Positions 1-7,679 are shown, numbered from the stretch's first letter. The stretch: DNA of 15,630 nucleotides from an uncultured Spirochaetales bacterium (GCA_937902565.1 CALFMX010000157.1:1-15630); one strand, 5' to 3'. Made by a program: numbers and translations. Notes: a model not told the origin generated them from the letters alone.

Positions 1-535
1 AAATCGTCGCCGTGTGGCCGAAGCCGACGTTGAAGACCTGCGTGGTTCCGCCAGCCAGGGTGATGGTGCCACCGGTCAGCGTCAGGCCGTTGGCCTGAGT
101 CATGTCGAAGATCAGACTTTCGTTCAGGGAGACGGTGTTGAGGTTCAGTGCCTGGCCGGCCAGGTTGCTGGCGAAGACAATGGTCTGGGTACCGGTGCCA
201 TCGGCTGCGGCGATGGCCACCGCCTCGCTGTGGTTGACCCTGAACGCGATCTCGTCACTGGTCAACTTGATGGAGAGGGGAACGGAGATCATCCGGGCCT
301 TGATGACCCCATGTTCACAAGTTACCCATGCCCCCTTGCCCTCGCTGAGAATGGCAAGGGTCTCCTCGGCCTTGAAGCCCCGATTGATAAGGTATGCAGC
401 AACATAATCGGAGGACCGGTCGGTCTCGGTGAACGTGGAGGCGATCCACCCCTCATCACCTCTCGTATTGGTGTACGTACGCGTAGGATATTTTTGAGCA
501 GCCTCGTGTAGCATTCGGACGATCGTTCGTTCCAT
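1..535 (-). CDS. fadD: Long-chain acyl-CoA synthetase (AMP-binding), N-terminal part, runs off left edge
   Basis: The minus strand is open from ATG at 535 to the window edge with no stop. The start has GGAG eight bases upstream. The first ~110 residues read like the start of an ANL-superfamily acyl-CoA synthetase: an 'MLHEAAQKYP' opening, then 'AAYLINRGFKAEETLAILSE', a 'WVTCEHGVIKA' segment and 'VPLSIKLTSDEIAFRVNHSE'. This is the family's N-terminal substrate domain; the AMP-binding P-loop lies beyond the edge. Such enzymes activate fatty acids with ATP and CoA at the membrane. From about residue 110 (window ~205 down to 1) the reading frame stays open, but the protein becomes a low-complexity Thr/Gly/Asn-rich stretch ('LTLTGGTITLAGG') unlike this family, so the last ~205 bases may be an assembly chimera. 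The gene lies downstream of a GntR regulator on the same strand and has its own candidate promoter. Family call fairly sure for 205-535, unknown for 1-205. Confidence 0.72.
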   Translation of the reverse strand, partial: MERTIVRMLHEAAQKYPTRTYTNTRGDEGWIASTFTETDRSSDYVAAYLINRGFKAEETLAILSEGKGAWVTCEHGVIKARMISVPLSIKLTSDEIAFRVNHSEAVAIAAADGTGTQTIVFASNLAGQALNLNTVSLNESLIFDMTQANGLTLTGGTITLAGGTTQVFNVGFGHTATI

Positions 536-571
536 TGTGGTTTCTCCATTAGTTCAGTTCGTTCAGATACA

Positions 572-600
572 GATATACCCTAATGGCATGGGAAACACAA
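572..600 (-). promoter_or_regulatory. Candidate sigma-70 promoter for the acyl-CoA synthetase gene
   Basis: On the minus strand, TTGTGT (600-595) and TATATC (577-572) are separated by 17 bp, and the ATG at 535 lies about 30 bases below the predicted start site. The -35 box is only a partial match. Transcription could also come through from the GntR gene, 99 bp upstream. Confidence 0.4.
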
Positions 601-634
601 GGAAGCGTCCAGTCTTTTGATTAGATAGGTACAT

Positions 635-1354
635 TTATGTCAGGGGCGTCGCCTCTCCTCCATCAATGGAAAACTCATACTGGAGCCCATTGAGAATATT
701 CGAACAGCGTGCGATGGGGGTGCCATCCTCGAGTGAGCAATACCCCCTGCACCAGAGATTCGCAGACTGGCCCTGATTACCAAAAAGCGTCTGTATTTCA
801 TCCGATGCAATGATGGCAGCGAGGCGACAGGAGGTGAAGTGGCACTGCTGGCCAGTGGCGCGGCTTATCAATTCAAGGAAGGAGAGTGGGCTCTCCTCCC
901 CCAGGTCTCCTATGAACGAGCCGAAGAGCGGGGAGACGTAGTAGTCACTGAGGATAGAGGGAACCGAATCGATGAGGTGAAGGGTGCGCAGGTGCCATAC
1001 ACGCTGCTCCCCTTCGTCACCGCTGAGGCCGAGCTCCTCCACATCAACGGCGGTGGCTTCGATGAGATCTCGCTTCAGGAACTTGTACATACCAAGAGAA
1101 TCATCTTCCAGCGGTGCGATGGGGTCCGGACTGATGAGGGAGCGCTGGAACTGTACATACGAGCCCCGCCCCCTCGTCCTGACCAAATAGCCCCGGTCGA
1201 CCAACCCCTCCAGTGCCCGCCGAATCGTTACCCTGCTGACCCCATACTGCTCACAGAGCTCCATCTCGGTGGGAATCTTGTGCCCCTCGGGCCACTGGCC
1301 GGAGATGATTTTCGTTTGCATCAAGGAAAAAACGGACTTGAACTTCAGCGCCAT
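635..1354 (-). CDS. GntR-family transcriptional regulator, HutC/UTRA type
   Basis: A 239-residue protein with ATG at 1354 preceded by a strong AAGGAG. Residues ~5-70 form the GntR winged helix, with 'GHKIPTEMELCEQYGVSRVTIRRALEGLVDRGYLVRTRGRGSYV' features: a helix-turn-helix around 'CEQYGVSRVTIRRAL' and a wing 'RTRGRGSYV'. The remainder (~90-239) matches the UTRA effector domain of the HutC subfamily in length and layout, including 'SILSDYYV' and a C-terminal 'GTPIARCSN' strand. These regulators bind a small molecule and release an inverted-repeat operator. The effector here is unknown. The acyl-CoA synthetase gene follows on the same strand, making fatty-acid or lipid control possible. An inverted repeat over the gene's own -10 box suggests autorepression. 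It diverges from the encapsulin operon across ~350 bp. Confidence 0.9.
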   Translation of the reverse strand: MALKFKSVFSLMQTKIISGQWPEGHKIPTEMELCEQYGVSRVTIRRALEGLVDRGYLVRTRGRGSYVQFQRSLISPDPIAPLEDDSLGMYKFLKRDLIEATAVDVEELGLSGDEGEQRVWHLRTLHLIDSVPSILSDYYVSPLFGSFIGDLGEESPLSFLELISRATGQQCHFTSCRLAAIIASDEIQTLFGNQGQSANLWCRGYCSLEDGTPIARCSNILNGLQYEFSIDGGEATPLT

Positions 1355-1392
1355 TACAACTCCTTAGAAGTGTACAAAACCAAGAGACTATT

Positions 1393-1431
1393 CTGTACCG
1401 AAAGTATAGTACAGCTTGCACAATCCTACAA
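1393..1431 (-). promoter_or_regulatory. Promoter of the GntR gene with overlapping inverted-repeat operator
   Basis: On the minus strand, TTGTAG (1431-1426) and TATACT (1408-1403) are 17 bp apart, a plausible sigma-70 promoter. A perfect inverted repeat, CTGTAC (1393-1398) and GTACAG (1409-1414), is separated by 10 bp. The -10 box lies wholly inside its spacer. GTAC-cored repeats are typical of HutC-type GntR operators, so the protein encoded just downstream is the likely ligand. A further TGTACA lies at 1371-1376. Binding is inferred. Confidence 0.5.
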
Positions 1432-1450
1432 TATCGATTATTTGCAACTA

Positions 1451-1462
1451 ATTAGTACTAAT
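1451..1462. promoter_or_regulatory. 12-bp perfect palindrome, possible second GntR site
   Basis: ATTAGTACTAAT is its own reverse complement and has the same GTAC core as the operator at 1393-1414. It lies upstream of the GntR promoter, between that gene and the divergent encapsulin operon. It could be an auxiliary operator or chance in AT-rich DNA. Confidence 0.25.
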
Positions 1463-1503
1463 AGGCACCATTAGTTAAGGTTTGTACTCTTACAGTCTAT
1501 TTT

Positions 1504-1523
1504 TTAAAATACTAATATTTTAA
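1504..1523. promoter_or_regulatory. AT-rich inverted repeat upstream of the encapsulin operon
   Basis: TTAAAATA (1504-1511) and TATTTTAA (1516-1523) form a perfect 8-bp inverted repeat around a 4-bp centre. It sits just before a weak promoter-like pair, TTGGCT (1528-1533) and TACTCT (1551-1556), with 17-bp spacing. Size and AT content resemble Fur/PerR-class operators, which would suit an iron-storage operon, but it matches neither consensus well. The rest of 1560-1690 is a leader in which I see nothing recognisable. Confidence 0.3.
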
Positions 1524-1701
1524 TTTTTTGGCTTAGGGTACTAGTTTCTCTACTCTTTTAGGAACAATTCAAGGCTCTTTTCCCACCTAAACCAGTACAC
1601 GACGTTCAAGCCGTTGTTCTCTTCCAGGATTTTCAAACACACCACTATCTTTCTCAATTCATCAGGTTTACCATGTAGGGAGTATCAACGAGGAGGATTC
1701 T

Positions 1702-2043
1702 ATGCCGTATACTGAACCGTATGACGCCCTTGATGAGAAAACGAGGGATATCTCCCGGGCCATCACGAGCCTCAAGGAGGAGATCGAGGCGGTGAACTGG
1801 TATAACCAGCGCGTTCATACCACCACCGACCCCGAGCTCAAGGCCATCATGGCCCATAACCGTGACGAGGAGATCGAGCACGCCGCCATGACCATCGAAT
1901 GGCTCAGGCGTAACATGGATACGTGGGACGAAGAGTTGAGGACCTACCTCTTTACCAGTGGATCCATCACCGCGTTGGAGGATGGGGAGGCTGCCTTCGA
2001 GTCGAAGCCAGGCTCTTCGCTGGGCATTGGGACACTAAAGTAG
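1702..2043 (+). CDS. Encapsulated ferritin (EncFtn), encapsulin cargo
   Basis: A 113-residue ferritin-like protein with ATG at 1702 behind AGGAGG (1691-1696). EncFtn proteins are half-ferritins that form annular decamers. They oxidise Fe(II) at the dimer interface and pass it into an encapsulin shell for mineral storage. The metal-site residues known from Rhodospirillum rubrum EncFtn are present with a shift of five: E27, E57 and H60 for the di-iron site, E26 and E29 for the entry site, and W33-Y34 next to it, within 'EEIEAVNWYNQRV' and 'AHNRDEEIEHA'. The C-terminal tail 'SSLGIGTLK' after a flexible Gly/Ser/Ala-rich linker (~86-103) is the encapsulin loading peptide. The shell gene starts 9 bp downstream, with its ribosome site overlapping this stop codon, so the two are co-translated. 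Function is secure by family; redox or iron regulation is only inferred. Confidence 0.95.
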   Translation: MPYTEPYDALDEKTRDISRAITSLKEEIEAVNWYNQRVHTTTDPELKAIMAHNRDEEIEHAAMTIEWLRRNMDTWDEELRTYLFTSGSITALEDGEAAFESKPGSSLGIGTLK

Positions 2044-2052
2044 GAGGTTGTC

Positions 2053-2838
2053 ATGGATATGTTCAAGCGTGAACTGGCCCCCCTCTCGAACGAGGCGTGG
2101 GCAGAGATTGAAAGTCGTGCCAGGGAGGTCCTGCTCTCCCGGCTCAGCGCACGAAAGGTCGTCAATGTGCAGGGACCGAAGGGGCTCGATTTCACGGTTA
2201 TCAGCGAGGGGCGGCTGAACCTCGTCGATGACGGTGAGGTGAAGAGCGGTGTCTACACCGTCAGGCCCCTGACCGAGGCACGCATCCGCTTCACCCTCAA
2301 CAAGTGGGAGCTCGACAACCTCGCCCGCGGGGCGAAGGACATCGACTTCGATGCGATGGACAGCGCCTTGGAGAAGCTCGCCCTCTTTGAGGAGAACGCC
2401 ATCTACAACGGCTACGCAAAGGGTGGGATCACCGGTCTTAAGGAGGCGAGTGCCCACAAGACGCTGAACTTCGGAGGGGATGCCAACACCATCCTCGCCT
2501 CGATTGCCCAGGGGATGCTCCTCCTAAAGGCAGCCCACATCCATGGCCCCTACTCCCTGGTGGTCGGCAAGGATGCCTGGGTGAAACTCAACAGCGAGAC
2601 CCATCCGATGAGCCTCTTTGACCGGGTCGAGCGGATGATCGGGGGCAGTGTCGTCCTCTCCACCTGTCTCGACGGGGCCATCCTCATCCCCTATGACGAT
2701 GAGAACCTCGAGCTCACCCTGGGGATGGATTACACCCTCGGCTATGAGAGCCATGACACCAAGGAGGTCACCCTCTTTGCCACCGAGTCCTTCACCTTCC
2801 GGGTGATGGAGGAGAAGGCGATCGTCGTCTACAAGTAA
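2053..2838 (+). CDS. Family 1 encapsulin shell protein
   Basis: A 261-residue HK97-fold shell protein (linocin M18/CFP29 family). ATG at 2053 follows AGGAGG, which overlaps the TAG of the ferritin gene. The length matches the Thermotoga maritima shell, which assembles as a 60-subunit T=1 particle. Recognisable segments: N-terminal 'MDMFKRELAPLSNEAWAEIE' helix that docks loading peptides, 'SARKVVNVQGPKG', the E-loop with 'RPLTEARIRFTLNKWELDNL', 'ALFEENAIYNG', the A-domain 'GPYSLVVGKDAWVKL', and a C-terminal 'LFATESFTFRVMEEKAIVVYK'. W85 in 'NKWELDNL' corresponds to the tryptophan that stacks with flavin in the T. maritima shell, so flavin binding is possible. With the ferritin upstream it forms a complete iron-storage nanocompartment. 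No other cargo gene is adjacent. A strong terminator follows at 2858. Confidence 0.97.
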   Translation: MDMFKRELAPLSNEAWAEIESRAREVLLSRLSARKVVNVQGPKGLDFTVISEGRLNLVDDGEVKSGVYTVRPLTEARIRFTLNKWELDNLARGAKDIDFDAMDSALEKLALFEENAIYNGYAKGGITGLKEASAHKTLNFGGDANTILASIAQGMLLLKAAHIHGPYSLVVGKDAWVKLNSETHPMSLFDRVERMIGGSVVLSTCLDGAILIPYDDENLELTLGMDYTLGYESHDTKEVTLFATESFTFRVMEEKAIVVYK

Positions 2839-2857
2839 CAACGGTCTTTGTGATCTG

Positions 2858-2891
2858 CAATCCGGGGTCTGAGAGGCCCCGGATTGTTCTC
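2858..2891 (+). terminator. Rho-independent terminator of the encapsulin operon
   Basis: CAATCCGGGG (2858-2867) pairs perfectly with CCCCGGATTG (2877-2886) around a 9-base loop, followed by a pyrimidine-rich TTCTC tract. It begins 20 bp after the shell stop codon. Confidence 0.8.
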
Positions 2892-2903
2892 TCTCCAGGT
2901 ACC

Positions 2904-2937
2904 AAAAAAAAGCCCCCCAAGAGCTATCCTGGGGGGC
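2904..2937 (-). terminator. Rho-independent terminator of tRNA-Gly
   Basis: Read on the minus strand, GCCCCCCA and TGGGGGGC (2930-2937 with 2912-2919) form an 8-bp GC-rich stem with a 10-base loop, followed by eight T (2911-2904). It lies directly after the tRNA 3' end. Confidence 0.85.
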
Positions 2938-2940
2938 AGA

Positions 2941-3011
2941 GCGCTAGAGGGGAATCGAACCCCCGTCTCATGCTTGGGAAGCACGAGCACTAACCATTGT
3001 GCTACTAGCGC
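2941..3011 (-). tRNA. tRNA-Gly, anticodon CCC
   Basis: A full cloverleaf folds on the minus strand. The acceptor stem GCGCTAG/CTAGCGC, D stem GCAC/GTGC, anticodon stem CGTGC/GCATG with loop TTCCCAA, and a T arm with five G opposite CCCCT and loop TTCGATT all pair. The anticodon CCC is at 2978-2976, reading GGG codons. The next base (2940) gives discriminator U, usual for bacterial tRNA-Gly. The 3' CCA is not encoded. Confidence 0.95.
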
Positions 3012-3023
3012 TTTTCTTTGGCT

Positions 3024-3052
3024 ATCCTAGCAAAATAGGCGTTGGATGTAAA
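3024..3052 (-). promoter_or_regulatory. Sigma-70 promoter for tRNA-Gly
   Basis: On the minus strand, TTTACA (3052-3047) and TAGGAT (3029-3024) are separated by exactly 17 bp. The predicted start site falls a few bases before the mature tRNA 5' end at 3011. Confidence 0.65.
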
Positions 3053-3097
3053 GGCAAGAGTTGGTATTTTCGCTCTATAATACACCGGCCATTATGT

Positions 3098-3126
3098 TTG
3101 ACACTCGCGGCACGGTGCAGTACAGT
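3098..3126 (+). promoter_or_regulatory. Candidate sigma-70 promoter for the sugar ABC ATPase gene
   Basis: A perfect TTGACA (3098-3103) is followed after 17 bp by TACAGT (3121-3126), placing the start site about 20 bases before the ATG at 3156. A TATAAT at 3076-3081 lacks a convincing -35 box. Confidence 0.5.
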
Positions 3127-3155
3127 ACTCATAGATAAAATAAATGGAGGCATTT

Positions 3156-4250
<1,095 letters not shown>

Positions 4251-4267
4251 GAGGACTTCCTTCTATA

Positions 4268-4296
4268 GAAAACCGGCCTTTTCAGGCCGGTTTTTC
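4268..4296. terminator. Bidirectional Rho-independent terminator
   Basis: AACCGGCCT (4271-4279) and AGGCCGGTT (4284-4292) form a 9-bp stem with a four-base loop. T tracts flank it on the plus side (4291-4295) and, as the complement of GAAAA, on the minus side. It can end both the ATPase gene and the convergent UPF0316 gene. Confidence 0.85.
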
Positions 4297-4323
4297 ATCG
4301 CTCGCGATCAGATTCGCAGTACA

Positions 4324-4827
4324 TCATGCATTCTCTCGCCATCGGATATCCTCGACGACAAGGTAGCTTTTGGGGTCGATCGCCCGCGATATCTTGAGCA
4401 CCTTCTGCGCATCACGCCGCCTCACCTGGACAAAGAGGAGGGTCACCTCACCATCACGCCCCTTGCCGGAGAACTCGGTGACCCTGAAGCCGTTGTCCCG
4501 AAGTTCCTTGGCCACCTCTCCCCCGATGCTGGAGAAGACCTTGACCGCCTGGTCCCCGATCTTCAGTTTGCCCTCGAGGGTGATACCGACGAAGGTACCG
4601 GTGGCAAAGCCCAGGGCAAAGGCGAAGGCGGTGATCGGGGCGGAGAGATCACCGAGCACCTTGGAGACGGCGAAGACCCAGATCAGCATCTCGAAGAATG
4701 CCACCCAGAAGGCCACGAGCCGCTTGCCTCGGATAATCATCGCATGGCGGATGGTTGCCAACGAGACGTCACACACACGCGCCACAAAAATAATGGCAGC
4801 CAACGACAACGATTCAACTGTGAACAC
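4324..4827 (-). CDS. UPF0316 membrane protein (DUF5698 plus DUF2179)
   Basis: A 167-residue protein that I read from GTG at 4827, with GAGG eight bases upstream. The N-terminal ~85 residues hold three hydrophobic segments with 'ARVCDVSLATIRHAMIIRG' between the first two, the pattern of the DUF5698/UPF0316 family. The C-terminal ~80 residues, with 'SSIGGEVAKELRDNGFRVTEF' features and 'GEVTLLFVQVRRRDAQKVL', match the soluble DUF2179 domain, also found at the end of YitT-type membrane proteins and suspected to bind a ligand. The biochemical function is unknown. It lies 83 bp downstream of the aspartate kinase, separated by a perfect palindrome, and ends at a shared terminator. Family call is fairly sure; any role is not. 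Confidence 0.82.
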   Translation of the reverse strand: MFTVESLSLAAIIFVARVCDVSLATIRHAMIIRGKRLVAFWVAFFEMLIWVFAVSKVLGDLSAPITAFAFALGFATGTFVGITLEGKLKIGDQAVKVFSSIGGEVAKELRDNGFRVTEFSGKGRDGEVTLLFVQVRRRDAQKVLKISRAIDPKSYLVVEDIRWRENA

Positions 4828-4847
4828 TGAATTAACCTCAAAAGAAG

Positions 4848-4873
4848 ATAGGAGACAGAGCTCTGTCTCCTAT
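4848..4873 (-). terminator. 26-bp perfect palindrome, likely terminator after aspartate kinase
   Basis: ATAGGAGACAGAG is followed immediately by its exact reverse complement. As minus-strand RNA it can form an 11-bp stem with an AGCT loop, followed by CTTCTTTT. It lies ~40 bases after the aspartate kinase stop and just before the UPF0316 ribosome site. Such a symmetric site could also be a protein-binding operator. Confidence 0.5.
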
Positions 4874-4910
4874 AAGATTACGAAAGAAATACAAAACAGG
4901 CAATGAGAGG

Positions 4911-6218
4911 CTAGGCAAATAGCGCCCGATAGAGGGCGATGGTAGCCTCCTTGGCCGACTCTTCAGCCACGCCGATGAGCAGGGACGTGTCACTGCTGCC
5001 ATAGTTCAGGAAATGGATGGGGATCTTCTCGCTCTGCAATGCACAGGAGACGCTGCCGATCAATGAGGGATCGCTGTTGACACCGGCGCCCACAACCCCC
5101 AGGATGGCATACCCGCCATCGACCTCGATCGACTCGAGGGCGAACTCCTCCTTGAGGCGGGCACACATCGCCTCCAGCACCCCCTCGCTCGCCTGGCTCG
5201 TCTCGAAGAACCAGACGATCGAATCGATGCCAAAGAGGGAGAAGGAGGGGCGGACCCCGAAGACCCGCATCATCGTCATCAACGCATGGCGGATACCGGT
5301 GCTCTTGAGGAGCATCAGCTTGCGGATAGTCAGGCGACTATAGCCACCCTTTGCCGCAACCCCGGAGAGGGGATTATCCCCGCACTCACGGCTCTCGACG
5401 ATCCATGTCCCCTTATCAAGGGGGGCATTGGTATTCTTGACGTTGATCGGGATTGCAACCGGGAGAAGCGGTGCGATTGCCTCCTCGTGGAAGACTCCTG
5501 CCCCTACCCCGGCCAATTCACGTACCTCACGGTAGGTCATCTCCCCAATCACCTTCGCCCCATCGACGAGGCGGGGGTCGACGCTGAAGACACCGGAGAC
5601 ATCGGTCCAATTCTCATAGACCTCGGCGCCGCTTGCACGGGCGAGGATCGCCCCGGTGATATCGCTGCCACCTCGGCTGAAGGTCTGCACCATCCCTTGT
5701 CCATTGGAACCGTAGAACCCAGGCACGACATAGCGCGTGCCAGGCTCAAGGGAGGCACTGAGGAGCGTATAGCTCTGCTCGTCGACACTGCCGTCGTCGG
5801 CGATGATGATCCTCCCCTCGGTCTCGAGGAACTGCCAGCCAAAGTATTCGGCCACCAGACGTGCACAGAGGTGCTCCCCGCGGCTGGCTGCCCAATGCGC
5901 ACCGGCTCCTGCATCGATGCTCGCCCGCACTTCTGAGAGGATGGGAAGGAGGAAGTCCCCGTTCATGCCCAGGCCGCTGAGGATCGATGTATAGCGATCG
6001 GCGACCTTGGCAAAGAGCGGCTCGCACGACCGGCCCTCTCTTACCAGCCGGGCACAGCCGTAGAGCATGTCGGTGACCTTCTCATCAGCACTTGTGCGTT
6101 TGCCGGGGGCGGAGACGATGACGATCGCTCGACGGGAATCGGCGTCGACGATCTCTTTGACCTTCTGTATCTGCACTGCGTCAGCCAACGAGCTGCCGCC
6201 AAATTTACATACGATCAT
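4911..6218 (-). CDS. lysC: Aspartate kinase with C-terminal ACT domains
   Basis: A 435-residue monofunctional aspartokinase. It phosphorylates aspartate, the first step to lysine/diaminopimelate, threonine and methionine, in the cytoplasm. ATG at 6218 follows GAGG. The kinase domain (~1-285) shows 'CKFGGSSLAD' at the N terminus, 'VIVSAPGKR', 'FSRGGSDITGAILA' with the substrate-binding residues, and 'WTDVSGVFSVDPRLV'. The C-terminal ~150 residues carry two ACT-like repeats ('SFSLFGIDSIVWFFE' and 'YAILGVVGAGVNSDPSL') that normally bind the feedback amino acid. Length is typical. No other lysine or threonine pathway gene is adjacent, so it appears to stand alone with its own promoter. Which amino acid inhibits it cannot be read. 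Confidence 0.95.
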   Translation of the reverse strand: MIVCKFGGSSLADAVQIQKVKEIVDADSRRAIVIVSAPGKRTSADEKVTDMLYGCARLVREGRSCEPLFAKVADRYTSILSGLGMNGDFLLPILSEVRASIDAGAGAHWAASRGEHLCARLVAEYFGWQFLETEGRIIIADDGSVDEQSYTLLSASLEPGTRYVVPGFYGSNGQGMVQTFSRGGSDITGAILARASGAEVYENWTDVSGVFSVDPRLVDGAKVIGEMTYREVRELAGVGAGVFHEEAIAPLLPVAIPINVKNTNAPLDKGTWIVESRECGDNPLSGVAAKGGYSRLTIRKLMLLKSTGIRHALMTMMRVFGVRPSFSLFGIDSIVWFFETSQASEGVLEAMCARLKEEFALESIEVDGGYAILGVVGAGVNSDPSLIGSVSCALQSEKIPIHFLNYGSSDTSLLIGVAEESAKEATIALYRALFA

Positions 6219-6239
6219 GGCTACCTCACAACTAGAGGT

Positions 6240-6268
6240 ATTGTAATGAAGGCATCCTAAATGTGCAA
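6240..6268 (-). promoter_or_regulatory. Sigma-70 promoter for the aspartate kinase gene
   Basis: On the minus strand, TTGCAC (6268-6263) and TACAAT (6245-6240) are 17 bp apart. The start site would fall near 6233, giving a leader of only about 15 bases before the ATG at 6218, so there is no room for a riboswitch. Confidence 0.6.
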
Positions 6269-6331
6269 GAGAGAAAAGATTTATTTAATTTGTTAATATA
6301 CGTACAGATATTGTAGCAAAAAAAATAGAAA

Positions 6332-7672
6332 CTACGAATTAATCACTAAAAGCATAGGTACCGGTCGCTCAGCCTCCGTGTCATCGTCGTAGCGATCGGA
6401 GATATACAACGTTCGTTTCCTGTCCATCAAAATCTGTGCAGAGCCTCCCCCATCGAGGTTGAGGACATCCTCATACCCCTGTTCCTCTGAGAAGAGTGCC
6501 AGCTCCAAGAGCGAGGATCCCGTTGAACACACCCCTGCAACATAGCGACACTTCGAAGCCCCCTCCGCCCAGATCAGGACCGGTTCATGAGAGTCATCGC
6601 TGCCGATGGCGATCCGGGCGGCCCGTGCGCTCTCGAATGGCAGGGGGTAGACCGTGGACGGGAAGGGGATCGGGTCCCTCTCTCCATCATAGAAGGGGCA
6701 ATCAAGGTGGGAGACCATCATGCCGTCCCTCATCATAGACGGGCCGACCTGGATACCGAAGAGATACTCCTCCAGCCCGTGGTAGCGGACCGTACCATCA
6801 CGCACCTCGATTTTCGAGTCGAGGGAGAGGACAAAACCTGCCATCGGGATGGTGGTTCCCCCTCCGTCGTTGACCGCCACCACCCTCCCTTCGACGATGA
6901 CAACATCCGATCCCGACGATGGTGGGGTTACCCGATGGGACGTCCTGCTGTAGAAACGGGCATTCTTGTTGTTGGTATAGACAACCCCATCGATCTCAAC
7001 ACCGAGATCATCGAGGGTGAATGATTGAATATGGCTTCTCCCACTGCGGTCGACGACAAAGCAGGGTCGTCCGTTGAGCGGGGGCATCATGACCACCCCA
7101 TCCTTGAGCATCAGGCCGTAGGGGGTTCCCAGCTCACAGTAGGGGGAGTCGAGGTCGGTGGGGTCCATAAGGAAGAAGTGGGTGTTCACCGCCAGGGCTG
7201 AGTCGACCTGGGAGGCAAACCCCAGTCGGCTGCTGAGGGGAAGGAAGCGCAGGCCCTCCCCCTCACCGCTCACTATCTCGAGGAGCCCCTCCATTTGAAG
7301 CTTGTTCAGAAACTGAACGATCCTGCTGTCATCGCAGACAAACGATCCATCGTAGCTGAGCACTGCCTCTCCAGCCAGTGCATTGAGTGTTATCGAGGCG
7401 GATACGTTGGCCGAATAGAGTACCTGTGTACCGATCCTGTGGCCAAAGGGATGTGCCATGCCATCGGGCAGGTTGAAGAAGACCAAGGTGCCGAAGTACC
7501 GGGGGTGCTTGCGCACGATGTTGATGCGGTAGAGGCGGGCGATCTCCGAGATCGACCGCACATCGAAGCCCGGACAGTGGAAGCGAAGCTCCTCCCACTT
7601 GAAGGCGCTGACGACCTGGTAGCGTTGGATCTCCCCGTTTGGATGGGTCTTGATGATGGTCTGTGATTTCAT
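6332..7672 (-). CDS. Phosphodiester glycosidase (NAGPA-domain) family protein
   Basis: A 446-residue protein with ATG at 7672 after AAGGGA. The C-terminal half (~200-446) matches the NAGPA domain named for the enzyme that removes GlcNAc from mannose-6-phosphate diesters. The hallmark 'DVLNLDGGGSAQILMD' lies near residues 405-420, preceded by 'VVAVNDGGGTTIP' and 'AARIAIG'. Bacterial members are linked to carbohydrate or exopolysaccharide metabolism, mostly without proven substrates. The N-terminal ~200 residues have no family I can name. There is no signal peptide or membrane segment, so the protein looks cytoplasmic, whereas many relatives are exported. Directly upstream lies debris of a sugar-binding protein and a HAD phosphatase gene, suggesting this is the survivor of a carbohydrate operon. 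It probably uses the promoter at 7926-7953. Confidence 0.82.
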   Translation of the reverse strand: MKSQTIIKTHPNGEIQRYQVVSAFKWEELRFHCPGFDVRSISEIARLYRINIVRKHPRYFGTLVFFNLPDGMAHPFGHRIGTQVLYSANVSASITLNALAGEAVLSYDGSFVCDDSRIVQFLNKLQMEGLLEIVSGEGEGLRFLPLSSRLGFASQVDSALAVNTHFFLMDPTDLDSPYCELGTPYGLMLKDGVVMMPPLNGRPCFVVDRSGRSHIQSFTLDDLGVEIDGVVYTNNKNARFYSRTSHRVTPPSSGSDVVIVEGRVVAVNDGGGTTIPMAGFVLSLDSKIEVRDGTVRYHGLEEYLFGIQVGPSMMRDGMMVSHLDCPFYDGERDPIPFPSTVYPLPFESARAARIAIGSDDSHEPVLIWAEGASKCRYVAGVCSTGSSLLELALFSEEQGYEDVLNLDGGGSAQILMDRKRTLYISDRYDDDTEAERPVPMLLVINS

Positions 7673-7679
7673 GGTATCC

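Noticed and set aside
14..511. Plus-strand open frame at the left edge
   Set aside because: It is a shadow of the acyl-CoA synthetase on the minus strand, which has a ribosome site and family homology.
3144..3155. Upstream ATG for the sugar ATPase gene
   Set aside because: The ATG overlaps GGAGG (3146-3150), correctly spaced for ATG 3156, and family proteins begin with the equivalent of '[11 protein letters not shown]'.
6222..6240. Hairpin TACCTC-N7-GAGGTA that could hide the aspartate kinase ribosome site
   Set aside because: Its upstream arm overlaps the -10 box (6245-6240), so most of the arm would not be in the RNA if the predicted start site near 6233 is right.
6219..6331. Lysine riboswitch ahead of aspartate kinase
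   Set aside because: The leader from the predicted start site is about 15 bases, and no riboswitch-like structure is seen in the intergenic region.
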